The notes: generated by a model from the letters alone, not told the origin. Shown: positions 1 to 8,863, counted from the first letter of the stretch. The stretch: 64,000 bases of DNA from Deltaproteobacteria bacterium (GCA_029262335.1 JAJCZQ010000031.1:41001-105000), one strand, 5' to 3'. Numbers and translations: made by a program.

Positions 1-1386
1 CCTAATAAACAGTTTGACCTTTTCTGGAATGATACCTTAAGGGACGGTGGAGTTGAGATAAACCTTCCTGAAAGGTCTGTAGAGCTTTCATCTGCAGTAC
101 AGTCTGTAAAATTTGCAGAGCCGGAATTTAAAGGAGACGGAGAATACTACTTTATTACATATCCCTCTTATAAGTATTATGACGGTTCAGGTGCAAATAA
201 ACCATGGCTCCAGGAACTTCCCGAAGGCCTTACAACATCCGTTTGGGATTCATATGTAGATATGAACACTGAGACTGCTAAAAAAATGGGTGTGAGGGAA
301 GGATCATTTATTAATATTCAGTCACCCCAGGGTGAAATAAAAACCCAGGTCTTTACCTATGACGGTATCAGGCCTGACACAATAGCTGTTGCAATCGGAC
401 AGGGTCACACTGCTTACGGAAGATATGCAAAAGACCGTGGTGTAAACCCTCTTGACCTGCTTCCAAATATGTCTGACAGACTTTCCGGCGGATTTGCTTT
501 TCTTTCCTCCAAAGTATCTGTTTCAAATGCAGGAAAACACAGCCTTCTTGTAAGAACTCAGTACACAAGGACCCAGCACGAAAGGGGCGTTGCACAGGCA
601 ATAACGCTTGACCAGCTTAACCATCCTGATGACCATCACGGTGAGCACCATGATGAGCCGGATTTTTATCCTCCAAGAGAGTATCCAAACCACAGATGGG
701 CAATGAACGTCGACCTCAACAAATGCACCGGCTGCGGGGCATGTGTAACAGCATGTTATGCAGAAAACAACATTCCTTTTGTAGGAAAAGCACAGGTTGC
801 AAAAAGACGTGATATGTCGTGGATCAGGATTGAAAGGTATTTTGATAAAGACGAAAACGGCAGGATGGACACAAGATTTTTACCAATGATGTGTCAGCAG
901 TGCGGTAATGCACCTTGTGAACCTGTATGCCCTGTATTTGCCACATACCATAACCCGGAAGGGCTTAACGGAATGATTTACAACAGGTGTGTTGGTACGA
1001 GGTACTGTGCAAACAACTGTACTTATAAAGTAAGAAAATTTAACTGGTATACATATAAATTCCCCGAACCACTTAACTGGCAGCTAAATCCGGACGTAAC
1101 AGTCAGGACCAAAGGTATTATGGAAAAATGTACTTTCTGTGTCCAGAGGATTAAGTACGGAACAGATATTGCCAAAGATGGTGACGGTATAGTAAAAGAC
1201 GGAGATATTCTGACAGCTTGTCAGCAGGCCTGTCCTACTGATGCAATTGTGTTTGGTGATCTGAAAGACACAACCAGCCAGGTAGCAAAACTTTCACACG
1301 ACGATAGAGGCTACAAAGTTTTTGAAGTTATTAATACGAAACCAGGAATTACATATCTAAAAAAAGTAAAGTGGGATAACGCCTAA
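1..1386 (+). CDS. actB: Alternative complex III iron-sulfur subunit ActB (3' part)
   Basis: The frame is open from the first base, so this is the C-terminal 461 residues of a larger protein; the ATG at 262 is internal. ActB combines a molybdopterin-oxidoreductase-like domain without active Mo cofactor (here only its end, about residues 1-200) with a ferredoxin-like domain holding three [4Fe-4S] and one [3Fe-4S] clusters. The cluster ligands are visible: CTGCGACVTAC, then CQQCGNAPCEPVC, then C-x4-C-x3-C (CVGTRYCANNC), then CTFC and CQQAC. It relays electrons from menaquinol oxidation in the membrane part of the complex. It is followed by actCDEF; actA and the actB start lie outside the window. 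Confidence 0.93.
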   Translation, partial: PNKQFDLFWNDTLRDGGVEINLPERSVELSSAVQSVKFAEPEFKGDGEYYFITYPSYKYYDGSGANKPWLQELPEGLTTSVWDSYVDMNTETAKKMGVREGSFINIQSPQGEIKTQVFTYDGIRPDTIAVAIGQGHTAYGRYAKDRGVNPLDLLPNMSDRLSGGFAFLSSKVSVSNAGKHSLLVRTQYTRTQHERGVAQAITLDQLNHPDDHHGEHHDEPDFYPPREYPNHRWAMNVDLNKCTGCGACVTACYAENNIPFVGKAQVAKRRDMSWIRIERYFDKDENGRMDTRFLPMMCQQCGNAPCEPVCPVFATYHNPEGLNGMIYNRCVGTRYCANNCTYKVRKFNWYTYKFPEPLNWQLNPDVTVRTKGIMEKCTFCVQRIKYGTDIAKDGDGIVKDGDILTACQQACPTDAIVFGDLKDTTSQVAKLSHDDRGYKVFEVINTKPGITYLKKVKWDNA

Positions 1387-2714
1387 TGAGTCAAGATACT
1401 AAATTGACATACTCCAGAGTCACTACAGACGTAGTTGCAATGCTTGAAAAGCCTTCCGTAAAGTGGTGGGCACTATTCATGATTTCATTATCTTTTGTAG
1501 GGATTGGTTTAATCTGTTTTATTTACCAGGTTTATGTTGGTCTTGGAGTAGCAGGCTACAGGCACCCGGTATTCTGGGGTACATATATTACCGACTTTGT
1601 ATTCTGGGTTGGTATTGCACATTCAGGAACATTAATTTCAGCAATTTTATACCTTTTCAGGGCACGGTTCAGGATGTCGATTTACAGGATAGCTGAAGGT
1701 ATGACCGTATTTGCGGTGCTTACAGCTGGACTATTCCCAATTATGCACCTTGGTAGGCCCTGGAACTTTTACTGGCTCTTTCCTTATCCGAACCAGAGAG
1801 AGATATGGATCAACTTTAAATCACCACTTGTTTGGGACGTTTTTGCAGTAAGCACGTACCTTACAGTTAGTTCCCTGTTCTTTTTAATCGGTATGATTCC
1901 GGATATTGCGGCAATCAGGGACAAAGTAACAGAAAAACCAAGAAGAATAATATATTCAATACTGTCATTCGGTTGGAAAGGTTCCAACTGGGAATGGCTC
2001 CATTACGGAAGGGCTTATCTATATTTTGCGGCTCTCGCAACACCTCTTGTACTCTCGGTACACTCAGTTGTGTCATGGGATTTTGCAATGGGTAATGTGC
2101 CGGGATGGCACACCACAATATTTGCACCATACTTTGTAGCCGGGGCGATCTTTTCCGGACTTGGCATGGTAATAACTCTTACAATTCCAATCAGAAAGAT
2201 ATTTCATCTTGAAGATTATATAACTCTTGATAACTACGACGGGATGGCAAAGCTGATTATGTTTACATCCGGTATCGTTGGTTATGCATACGCAGTAGAA
2301 TTTTTTATGGCCTGGTACAGCAGCAGCCCGTTTGAATGGCAGCAATTCATGTACAGGGCAGTTGGAGAGTACGCACTGTTTTACTGGATAATGGTAATAT
2401 GTAACGTTGTTATCCCTATTCCTCTGTGGTTTAGTAAAGTAAGAAGAAATCTAAAATGGCTGTTTATTATTTCAATTTTTATTAATATCGGCATGTGGTT
2501 TGAAAGATTTAACATTATTGTAATATCACTATCGAGGGATTTTGATCCTGCTGCCTGGGGTGTTTATAAAATATCATGGGTAGAAGCAGGTATTACTGCT
2601 GGTAGTTTTGCATGGTTCTTTATGTTTTTCCTAATATTCCTGAAAACACTGCCATCAGTATCTATTTCGGAAATAAAAGAAATACTTCCCGTACCCAAAA
2701 GGGGGGATAAGTAA
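1386..2714 (+). CDS. actC: Alternative complex III membrane subunit ActC (NrfD-like)
   Basis: Integral membrane quinol-interacting subunit of alternative complex III, NrfD/PsrC-like. The 442-residue product is strongly hydrophobic, with about ten predicted membrane helices and an N-terminal stretch resembling other ActC proteins (TYSRVTTDVVAMLEKP, then KWW). Its ATG overlaps the last base of the actB stop codon and its own stop overlaps the actD ATG, which indicates tight translational coupling within the operon. ActC and ActF are paralogues forming the two membrane halves of the complex. Confidence 0.93.
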   Translation: MSQDTKLTYSRVTTDVVAMLEKPSVKWWALFMISLSFVGIGLICFIYQVYVGLGVAGYRHPVFWGTYITDFVFWVGIAHSGTLISAILYLFRARFRMSIYRIAEGMTVFAVLTAGLFPIMHLGRPWNFYWLFPYPNQREIWINFKSPLVWDVFAVSTYLTVSSLFFLIGMIPDIAAIRDKVTEKPRRIIYSILSFGWKGSNWEWLHYGRAYLYFAALATPLVLSVHSVVSWDFAMGNVPGWHTTIFAPYFVAGAIFSGLGMVITLTIPIRKIFHLEDYITLDNYDGMAKLIMFTSGIVGYAYAVEFFMAWYSSSPFEWQQFMYRAVGEYALFYWIMVICNVVIPIPLWFSKVRRNLKWLFIISIFINIGMWFERFNIIVISLSRDFDPAAWGVYKISWVEAGITAGSFAWFFMFFLIFLKTLPSVSISEIKEILPVPKRGDK

Positions 2715-3232
2715 TGAGTTTAAATCAAGGCGTAGTTGGAGTTTATTCGTATGTTGATTCTGTACTGGATGCCGTAAGGAAACTTAAGGCTAATGGTTAT
2801 GAAAACCTGAGGGTTTTTTCACCTGTTCCTTTACATGAAGTTGAAGAAGAAATTGATCTTCCCCCAAGCCCCGTAAGGTTTTTTACATTATTTGGAGGAC
2901 TCCTGGGTGCAGCAAGCGGATTTGCATTTACTGTATTAACATCAGCTGCATGGCCTATTTCGGTCAGTGCAAAACCAATAGTATCAATACCGCCTTACAT
3001 GGTAATTGTATTTGAGCTAACTATTCTTTTTGGAGCAATTTTTACACTTGCAGGACTTCTCGTGAATGGCTTTTTGAGAAACAGGGCACCAGTGTCTATG
3101 TACGATAAAAGATTTTCGGATGACAAGTTTGGTGTGATGGTAGTATGTCCAACAGAAAATATAAGCAGTGTGCAGGATATTTTAAATTCGACAGGAGCAG
3201 AAGAAGTTAAAGTTGACAGTATTGACGGTTAA
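2714..3232 (+). CDS. actD: Alternative complex III subunit ActD (DUF3341)
   Basis: The 172-residue product matches the DUF3341 family: an N-terminal soluble domain (VVGVYSYVDSVLDAVRKL), two central membrane helices (about residues 55-80 and 92-120) and a C-terminal soluble domain. ActD is a peripheral/membrane subunit of alternative complex III. The start overlaps the actC stop by one base. It lies between actC and actE in the canonical order. Confidence 0.92.
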   Translation: MSLNQGVVGVYSYVDSVLDAVRKLKANGYENLRVFSPVPLHEVEEEIDLPPSPVRFFTLFGGLLGAASGFAFTVLTSAAWPISVSAKPIVSIPPYMVIVFELTILFGAIFTLAGLLVNGFLRNRAPVSMYDKRFSDDKFGVMVVCPTENISSVQDILNSTGAEEVKVDSIDG

Positions 3233-3256
3233 CTGCGGTTCGGAGGTTATATTACT

Positions 3257-3766
3257 TTGAAGAAAATATCGGTCCTATCAGTCATATTATTTTTATTCCT
3301 TTTATCATACAGCAATGATGCCGGCGCATTCCCGTGGAGCTATGATATGTGGATCCAGCCTTCAATTCAGCCTTATGAGCAGCCGATGATATATCCGGAC
3401 AACTCTGTTACAACTGAAGGCAACACTTCTCATCCTGAACCAAGGGAAGAAGTAGAAGCAATTACTGTTAACCCAATACCAGCAACTCCTGAATCAATTA
3501 AAAACGGAGACGAACTTTACCAGATTTACTGTACGGTATGCCACGGGCCGGAAGGATTAGGTGACGGCATAATTGTAAAGACAGGTAAGGGCTTTTACCC
3601 CGTAAACCTCAAGGCAGCCGGGACTGCAGGTAGAACAGATGGTTTTATCTATGCATATATAAGGTACGGCGGCAAGGTAATGATGCCAAGCTACAGGGAA
3701 AGTGTAGATGATAAAGGTGCATGGGACATAGTTAACTACATAAGAAAATTACAGAATAGTCAGTAG
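3257..3766 (+). CDS. actE: Alternative complex III cytochrome c subunit ActE
   Basis: Monoheme cytochrome c of alternative complex III, exported and passing electrons from the iron-sulfur subunit to a soluble carrier or oxidase. An N-terminal hydrophobic segment (residues 1-24) is a signal sequence. The heme site is CTVCH at residues 92-96, and Met142 or Met143 in VMMPSYRE is the likely distal ligand. The start is TTG, preceded by a GGAGG-type site at 3242-3246. The length (169 residues) is typical of a single-heme ActE. Confidence 0.93.
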   Translation: MKKISVLSVILFLFLLSYSNDAGAFPWSYDMWIQPSIQPYEQPMIYPDNSVTTEGNTSHPEPREEVEAITVNPIPATPESIKNGDELYQIYCTVCHGPEGLGDGIIVKTGKGFYPVNLKAAGTAGRTDGFIYAYIRYGGKVMMPSYRESVDDKGAWDIVNYIRKLQNSQ

Positions 3767-3796
3767 CAGGTTCAACATAGGAGAACAGAAGACAGA

Positions 3797-5002
3797 ATGG
3801 ACATTGGTATAAGAGATGAAATTTTAGCAAAGAGGAACCAGATTCCCAAGTGGGTAATCTTCCTGTTTCTTGGAATTGCTATTGTCGGATTCGGTACATT
3901 TGCCTTAAATGCCAGTGGCGAAAATGCTAAAGACATATGGCAGATTTTTCTTGTTAATTTTTTATTCTGGACCGGGGTAGCCCAGGCCGGAATCATATTT
4001 TCCTGTGTTTTAAGGGTAACTGATGCCAGATGGGGTAGAAGCTTTCTGAGGATAAGTGAAGGATTTGGTGCATTTGTACCGGTAGGTTTTATCCTCCTGC
4101 TTGTTCTACTTTTTCTGGGTAAGGACTATGTTCTTCCTTACGCTACCGAACATTATCACCATCCAAAGGACATTTGGCTTAATATGACTTTTGTTCAGGC
4201 AAGGAATATCATTTTGTTTGCCATTTTAATTGTACTGAGCTATGCATACGTAAGAATTTCACTCAACCAGGACCTGGTTGGAAATGACAACACTAAAAAA
4301 GAAAATGGATATTTCCCAAGACTCAGGAAACTCGCTCCTGCGATTGTTATATCTTACGCTATAACTTTCAGCTTCTTTGCATGGGACTTTATGATGTCAC
4401 TAAACCCCCACTGGTTTAGTACTCTTTTTGGCCCGTTTTATTTTATGGGAAGCCTGATTGCGGCAATAGGTGCAACTATTATTTTATCCGTTGTGTTAAA
4501 GAGATACCTTGGGCTTGATGATTATCTTGGCCAGTACCATTACTGGGATATGGGTAAGATACTGCAGGGTTTTTCACTTTTCTGGGTATATCTTATGTTT
4601 TCACAGTTTCTTCCAATCTGGTATGCAAATATGCCTGAAGAAACGGGATTTGTTATAAAGAGGGTTGTTGACGAGCCGTTTAAAACTTTCTCATGGGTAG
4701 TACTTACAAGTTGTTTTATATTCCCCTTTATAGCACTTATACCAAGGACAAATAAGATTGTGACACCAATACTTGTATTCGTTGCAGCTGTGTCGTTTAC
4801 CGGGCTGTTTATGGATAAATTCTTATTGGTTGTTCCTTCATTAACTGACCAGTTAAGTTTCAGCATAAAATATATATTGGTAACACTTGGTTTTCTAAGT
4901 GCATTTCTTACAACCTTTTTGCTATTTATTAACAAGTATCCTATAATTCCTTATGGCGACCCGTTTTTTGATGGCAAGACAGGACATGGAGGGCATCACT
5001 AA
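3797..5002 (+). CDS. actF: Alternative complex III membrane subunit ActF
   Basis: Second NrfD-like membrane subunit, 401 residues, about ten predicted helices, paralogous to ActC. Typical ActF segments include FFAWDFMMSLNPHWFSTLFG and the preceding hydrophobic helices. The C-terminus is His-rich (GKTGHGGHH). The last base of its stop codon is the first base of the ATG of the following 49-residue ORF. It is the last large gene of the act cluster, and no terminal oxidase genes follow. Confidence 0.93.
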   Translation: MDIGIRDEILAKRNQIPKWVIFLFLGIAIVGFGTFALNASGENAKDIWQIFLVNFLFWTGVAQAGIIFSCVLRVTDARWGRSFLRISEGFGAFVPVGFILLLVLLFLGKDYVLPYATEHYHHPKDIWLNMTFVQARNIILFAILIVLSYAYVRISLNQDLVGNDNTKKENGYFPRLRKLAPAIVISYAITFSFFAWDFMMSLNPHWFSTLFGPFYFMGSLIAAIGATIILSVVLKRYLGLDDYLGQYHYWDMGKILQGFSLFWVYLMFSQFLPIWYANMPEETGFVIKRVVDEPFKTFSWVVLTSCFIFPFIALIPRTNKIVTPILVFVAAVSFTGLFMDKFLLVVPSLTDQLSFSIKYILVTLGFLSAFLTTFLLFINKYPIIPYGDPFFDGKTGHGGHH

Positions 5003-5151
5003 TGGATTTAAGTGATCAGCAGTTGGACAAGATATCAAAGTTTGTTGTTATAAATCTACTTGGTGCGATTGTGACTCTTCCATTATTAATTGCAACAGTT
5101 GCTTTCTTTGGGCCGCAGCTTGCCCCATTGATGAACAAACTTCCCTGGTAA
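5002..5151 (+). CDS. 49-residue single-helix membrane protein, candidate small Act subunit
   Basis: A short ORF starts with ATG overlapping the actF stop by one base (TAATG), as at the other act junctions. The product has a charged N-terminus (MDLSDQQLDKISK), one hydrophobic helix (about residues 15-38) and ends in LPW. The coupling and the single membrane segment suggest an accessory subunit of the complex (ActG-like). I cannot confirm homology, so the function is inference from position. Confidence 0.7.
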   Translation: MDLSDQQLDKISKFVVINLLGAIVTLPLLIATVAFFGPQLAPLMNKLPW

Positions 5152-5196
5152 GAATTAAACCCCTTCACTTTTTATACCTGAATTCAGTTTAGAATC

Positions 5197-5205
5197 TGAT
5201 ATAAT
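5197..5205 (+). promoter_or_regulatory. Candidate extended -10 promoter for gldC-like gene
   Basis: TGATATAAT is an extended -10 element (TGn followed by a perfect TATAAT) about 57 bases before the ATG. No good -35 is visible, which is usual for extended -10 promoters. Confidence 0.4.
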
Positions 5206-5261
5206 TTCTGTAACCTAAAATATTACGTTTATTTTTATATATAAATTATTGGAGATAAAAG

Positions 5262-5606
5262 ATGGCACGAGAAGCTGAAATATTCTTAAGATTTACGCTC
5301 AATGAGGACAACATTCCCGAAGAAATACTTTGGGAGGCCAGTGAAGCAGAGCAGGAAGAACAAAAAAGATGTGATGCTATGTTCCTCTCACTATGGGACA
5401 GAGAAGAAAAAAATACTCTCACTATTGATCTATGGACACGGTCTATGGAAGTAGGGGAGATGAACACCCATTATTACTTTACTCTTATGAAAATGGCTGA
5501 TACCTACGAAAAGGCCACTAATAATGCAGAGATAGCTGAAAAAATCAGGAATTTTGGCAATGAATTTGCCCAGTCAGTTAAAGAGATGATACAAAAAGAA
5601 AGTTAA
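5262..5606 (+). CDS. gldC: GldC family protein
   Basis: The 114-residue product resembles GldC along its length: an N-terminal strand region (EIFLRFTLNEDNIPEEILWEAS), the core LSLWDREEKNTLTIDLW, and the helical end MADTYEKATNN with a final amphipathic helix. GldC is known from Bacteroidota gliding gene sets, where it is an accessory cytoplasmic protein, but homologues occur in non-gliding bacteria and the biochemical role is unclear. A GGAG site lies 7 bases before the ATG. No other gld/spr gene is present here. It is convergent with the response-regulator gene. Confidence 0.78.
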   Translation: MAREAEIFLRFTLNEDNIPEEILWEASEAEQEEQKRCDAMFLSLWDREEKNTLTIDLWTRSMEVGEMNTHYYFTLMKMADTYEKATNNAEIAEKIRNFGNEFAQSVKEMIQKES

Positions 5607-5612
5607 TTTAAC

Positions 5613-6356
5613 TTATTCATTATTGTACACTTCATTATCTTCTTTTAGTTTATAACTAACTTCTGTAGCATTTTTCAGGATTTTATCTTCTTCTTTTACC
5701 AGTTTATCAAACTCTTCGGGTAGCAAACATCTCATAGTAATTCCAAGGCTCGATTTATACAGGTGGCAGATTCCGGGTTTATCTTCTGACCTGTCGAGAA
5801 ATTCTGTAAGTTCCAGACCTTTTCCTATAAGGTCATTTGCAATTTTGTTTTGCACATTTTTGTGAACAACAAACTCATGCCTTACATCTCTCAAAATAAG
5901 TTTAGTAAGGCCCTGTTTATCAAGTTCCCTTAGCTCTTTGAGGTGTTCCGAATCCACGGGTTTCTCCTTATACAGTTCAAATTTACCATTATTATACTGT
6001 ATATTTACGGTTTTGACCGTCAATTCGTTAATCTTTGACTGGAGGGTTTCCAGATTATAAGGTTTCATTAAAAAGTCGTCCATACCTTTACTCAGGCATT
6101 CTGTTTTACTGGCATATCCGCTAAGGCCAAGTATCGGGAGGTAAGTAGGGCAGCGCCTGATTCTTTGTGTTGCTTCAATGCCGTCCATCTCGGGCATATT
6201 TATGTCCATTATACAAAGGTCATAATCATACACCTCAGCCATATCAACAGCTTCCCTGCCATTGGATACAATCATTGGGTCAATTCCCCATTGGGCCATT
6301 ATTTTCCCTATTAACACACGGTTAGGATGATAATCTTCCGCGACAAGTATTTTCAA
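5613..6356 (-). CDS. Orphan response regulator with REC domain and Hpt-like C-terminus
   Basis: Residues 1-115 form a receiver domain: acidic pair E7/D8, phospho-acceptor D51 in CIMDINMPEMDG, S79 at the switch position and K98 in LMKPY. No DNA-binding output domain is visible. The C-terminal helical region (about 155-240) contains ICHLYKSSLGI with H198, which resembles the HxLKGxS core of histidine phosphotransfer domains. No histidine kinase is encoded nearby. The REC call is secure; the Hpt resemblance is my reading of the motif. Confidence 0.82.
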   Translation of the reverse strand: MKILVAEDYHPNRVLIGKIMAQWGIDPMIVSNGREAVDMAEVYDYDLCIMDINMPEMDGIEATQRIRRCPTYLPILGLSGYASKTECLSKGMDDFLMKPYNLETLQSKINELTVKTVNIQYNNGKFELYKEKPVDSEHLKELRELDKQGLTKLILRDVRHEFVVHKNVQNKIANDLIGKGLELTEFLDRSEDKPGICHLYKSSLGITMRCLLPEEFDKLVKEEDKILKNATEVSYKLKEDNEVYNNE

Positions 6357-6386
6357 TGTGTTGCCCCAGTATTGCCAAAGTAGTAA

Positions 6387-6415
6387 ATTATAATATTAAT
6401 GAATAATAAAATCAA
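6387..6415 (-). promoter_or_regulatory. Sigma70-like promoter for the response regulator
   Basis: On the minus strand TTGATT (6410-6415), a 17-base spacer and TATAAT (6387-6392) lie about 30 bases before the response-regulator ATG. Confidence 0.5.
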
Positions 6416-6496
6416 ATAAAATATTCAGGCTTTACTGGATCAGGATGATATTTCGTTTAAACTAAGATAAAAGTTAAATCATTGGAGATAAAAATA

Positions 6497-7333
6497 TTGT
6501 CTGATAAAAAGGTTTGGTTAATTACGGGCTGCTCATCCGGAATAGGGGATTCTATAGCCAGGAAAGCACTGCAAAATGGTTCACTTGTTGCTGCAACAGC
6601 CAGAAATACAGATGATTTAAAAGACCTTAAAGATAATTTTGGTGATTCTGTAATTACTTTAAGACTGGATGTAAACGACAATGAACAGATGCAGGCCGTT
6701 ATAAACAGCGTAATAGATCAGTTTGGAAGAATTGATGTCTTGGTAAATAATGCCGGATACGGGCTGGTAGGAGCGCTTGAGGAGTATACGGAAGAAGAGA
6801 TGCACAATAACTTTAATACAAACTTCTGGTCGGCTATATCCCTTATCAGGAAAGTATTGCCTGTAATGAGGTCTCGGAAATCTGGACATATAATAAATAT
6901 ATCAGCAGGGGCAGCAATCATGAATGAAACGGGGTTCAGCATTTATGCTGCCTCCAAGGCCGCTCTTGACCTTGCGAGTGAGGCCCTTTGCTGGGAACTG
7001 AAACCACTTGGAATAAAAGTTACAAATGTAGTTCCCGGGCCTTTTCGAACCGATTTTATTACCCGTTCCTTAAACAGGGCCTCAAATAATATTGAAGATT
7101 ACGATCAGACTGTGGGAAAATTTGTAAAATTTTTAGAAAAAATAGACGGAAAACAGCCCGGAGATCCTGATAAAGCGGCTGAAGCAATAATTGAAATAAC
7201 TAACTCCGAAAAACCGCCACTATATCTTTACCTGGGAGAATATGCTTATAAATCGGCAAAGAGAAAAACCAAAACTTTACAAAAATATTTAGATGACTGG
7301 GAAGATACGGGTTTACACACTGATTTTGATTAA
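6497..7333 (+). CDS. Short-chain dehydrogenase/reductase
   Basis: Classical SDR of 278 residues, NAD(P)-dependent, substrate unknown. Seen are the cofactor loop TGCSSGIG (10-17), the NNAG motif (84-87), and the catalytic S136, Y150 and K154 (YAASK). I place the start at TTG 6497 because GGAG at 6484-6487 is then a ribosome-binding site at good spacing; an upstream in-frame TTG at 6482 would swallow that site. The following small ORF begins 14 bases after the stop, so they may be co-transcribed. Confidence 0.88.
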   Translation: MSDKKVWLITGCSSGIGDSIARKALQNGSLVAATARNTDDLKDLKDNFGDSVITLRLDVNDNEQMQAVINSVIDQFGRIDVLVNNAGYGLVGALEEYTEEEMHNNFNTNFWSAISLIRKVLPVMRSRKSGHIINISAGAAIMNETGFSIYAASKAALDLASEALCWELKPLGIKVTNVVPGPFRTDFITRSLNRASNNIEDYDQTVGKFVKFLEKIDGKQPGDPDKAAEAIIEITNSEKPPLYLYLGEYAYKSAKRKTKTLQKYLDDWEDTGLHTDFD

Positions 7334-7347
7334 AGTAGAATAATTAT

Positions 7348-7593
7348 ATGAATAAAGATGAACTGTTAAAAGCAATTTCATTTGCTGATAATGGAAACTG
7401 GGAAAAAGCGCATTTAACTGTGCAGGATATTGATAATGAGTATGCCTACTGGATTCATGCAAATCTTCACAGGGAAGAGGGTGATATTTCTAACTCAAAA
7501 TACTGGTATAGAAGGGCGGGGAGGGAGTATACAGAGGTTGATTTTAAAGTGGAAAGAGAAAATATATTTAAGGAAATAAAAGGCAATTTATAG
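7348..7593 (+). CDS. Small conserved hypothetical protein
   Basis: An 81-residue, charged and mostly helical product with aromatic-rich segments (AYWIHANLHREEGD, KYWYRRAG). Similar small proteins with a HxxxGD...YWYRRAG pattern occur in many bacteria, but no function is known to me. It directly follows the SDR gene. Confidence 0.6.
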   Translation: MNKDELLKAISFADNGNWEKAHLTVQDIDNEYAYWIHANLHREEGDISNSKYWYRRAGREYTEVDFKVERENIFKEIKGNL

Positions 7594-7602
7594 TTTTTTA
7601 TT

Positions 7603-7845
7603 GGCCTGCAATGAATAGCGTTAAAAAAATCTGATTTTAAATCGTTAAGAAACATAAAGTGGTTGGGGCAGGATTTTATGTTTTAGATTTTAAATTAATG
7701 ACACGTAGTTTATTCCAACTACATCTAAATATAAATTTCAATAAAATTAATCTTTAATTTCTAAATTTCTGCCATAGTTATATTTTTAGTGTATGAAATT
7801 GCCAGCCTTGATTTTTGTTTCTTTGTATCAAGACAAAGAAATAAT
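7603..7845. repeat. Dispersed intergenic repeat, copy A
   Basis: This gene-free stretch shares two blocks with 61963-62140. Block 1 (7603 to about 7694) begins GGCCTGCAATGAATAGCG and continues through AATCGTTAAGAAACATAAAG. Block 2 (7783-7845) includes GTATGAAATTGCCAGCCTTG and the hairpin CTTTGTATCAAGACAAAG. About 90 bases separate the blocks here but only about 10 in copy B. No convincing gene lies in 7594-7930. Confidence 0.8.
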
Positions 7846-7865
7846 TAAAAATAATTCAATTATCT

Positions 7866-7891
7866 GGATTCCCAATCAAGTTGGGAATGAC
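7866..7891. repeat. Short palindrome ending in AATGAC
   Basis: ATTCCCAA and TTGGGAAT form an 8-base-pair hairpin around a TCAAG loop, followed by GAC. It has the same AATGAC end as the palindromes at 44259 and 63931 and sits just downstream of the LLM gene stop, where it could also aid termination. Confidence 0.5.
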
Positions 7892-7930
7892 AATATGAGA
7901 TTTATAATGCCGACTTTTATCTGTATTCAT

Positions 7931-8863
7931 TTACCTGAATTCTGGTATCACTTCATTGGCAAAGAGTTCGAGGGTCTCTTTCTTCATAACATCTGAAAAG
8001 AAGATCGTGTATTTTGAAATGCCTCTCTCTACATCAGCTTTTATTTTCTCTATGCACTGCTCGGGCGTCCCAACGATACCCAGTTCTCCTACATTACCAA
8101 AAAAGCCATACCTTCTTTGTCCTTTCTCAAGTTTTTCTTCAAGTTCACTTTCATTGTTTACAAGAACGCAGACTGTTTGCTGTGAAATCCTGATATTCTC
8201 AAAATTTCTTCCAACATCTTTGCAGTGATTTTTTAGAGCATTAATCTTGTTGTCATATTCAAGTGCACCTGATGCAGGGCAGTTCCAAACATCAGCATGT
8301 TCGGCTACAACTCTGAGCAGATATTTTTCACCGGAGCCGCCAATTGTAAGAGGTAAAAATGGTTTCTGAAGAGGTTTTGGATTACAAATGGCACCGTTGA
8401 CATTAAAATGTTTTCCCTTAAAAGTAGACTCTTCCTCAGTCCACATTGATTTTATTATCTGTGCTGATTCTCTAAGCTGTTCTATTCTTGTTACTGTATC
8501 AGGGTAGTCGTATCCATAAGTTGTAAATTCCTGTTCAAACCATCCGGCACCTAACGCGAACTCAAGCCTGCCGCTGCTTATATAATCAAGAGTAGCTGCC
8601 ATTTTGGCCAGCAGGGGAGGGTGCCTGAAACCATTGCAAAGGACCATAGTCCCCAGTTTGATTCTTTCTGTTACGGTCGAAAGGGCTGACATTAGCGTCC
8701 AGGGTTCAAGTATGTCTATACCGATAATACCCTGGCCAAGGACATGGTCATAAAACCAGACAGAATCATATCCCAGTTTATCGCAGAGTTGAGCGGCTTC
8801 TTTAATTTCACCAAAATCTATTTTTTGCTGTCTCAGCATTACTCCAAATTCAACTTTACTCAT
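7931..8863 (-). CDS. LLM-class flavin-dependent oxidoreductase
   Basis: Luciferase-like (bacterial luciferase/F420-dependent) TIM-barrel oxidoreductase, 310 residues. Family signatures include the N-terminal GVMLRQQ strand, GYDSVWFYDHV, and the segment RLEFALGAGWFEQEFTTYGYD. The substrate and cofactor (FMN or F420) cannot be read from sequence. It is monocistronic, divergent from the cyclophilin gene. Confidence 0.88.
   Translation of the reverse strand: MSKVEFGVMLRQQKIDFGEIKEAAQLCDKLGYDSVWFYDHVLGQGIIGIDILEPWTLMSALSTVTERIKLGTMVLCNGFRHPPLLAKMAATLDYISSGRLEFALGAGWFEQEFTTYGYDYPDTVTRIEQLRESAQIIKSMWTEEESTFKGKHFNVNGAICNPKPLQKPFLPLTIGGSGEKYLLRVVAEHADVWNCPASGALEYDNKINALKNHCKDVGRNFENIRISQQTVCVLVNNESELEEKLEKGQRRYGFFGNVGELGIVGTPEQCIEKIKADVERGISKYTIFFSDVMKKETLELFANEVIPEFR

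Noticed and set aside
262..264. ATG as start of the iron-sulfur protein
   Set aside because: The frame is open from base 1 and the upstream translation continues ActB-like sequence, so the ATG is internal.
7793..7996. Plus-strand ORF of 67 codons
   Set aside because: It lies within the dispersed repeat and runs into the LLM gene; no ribosome-binding site.
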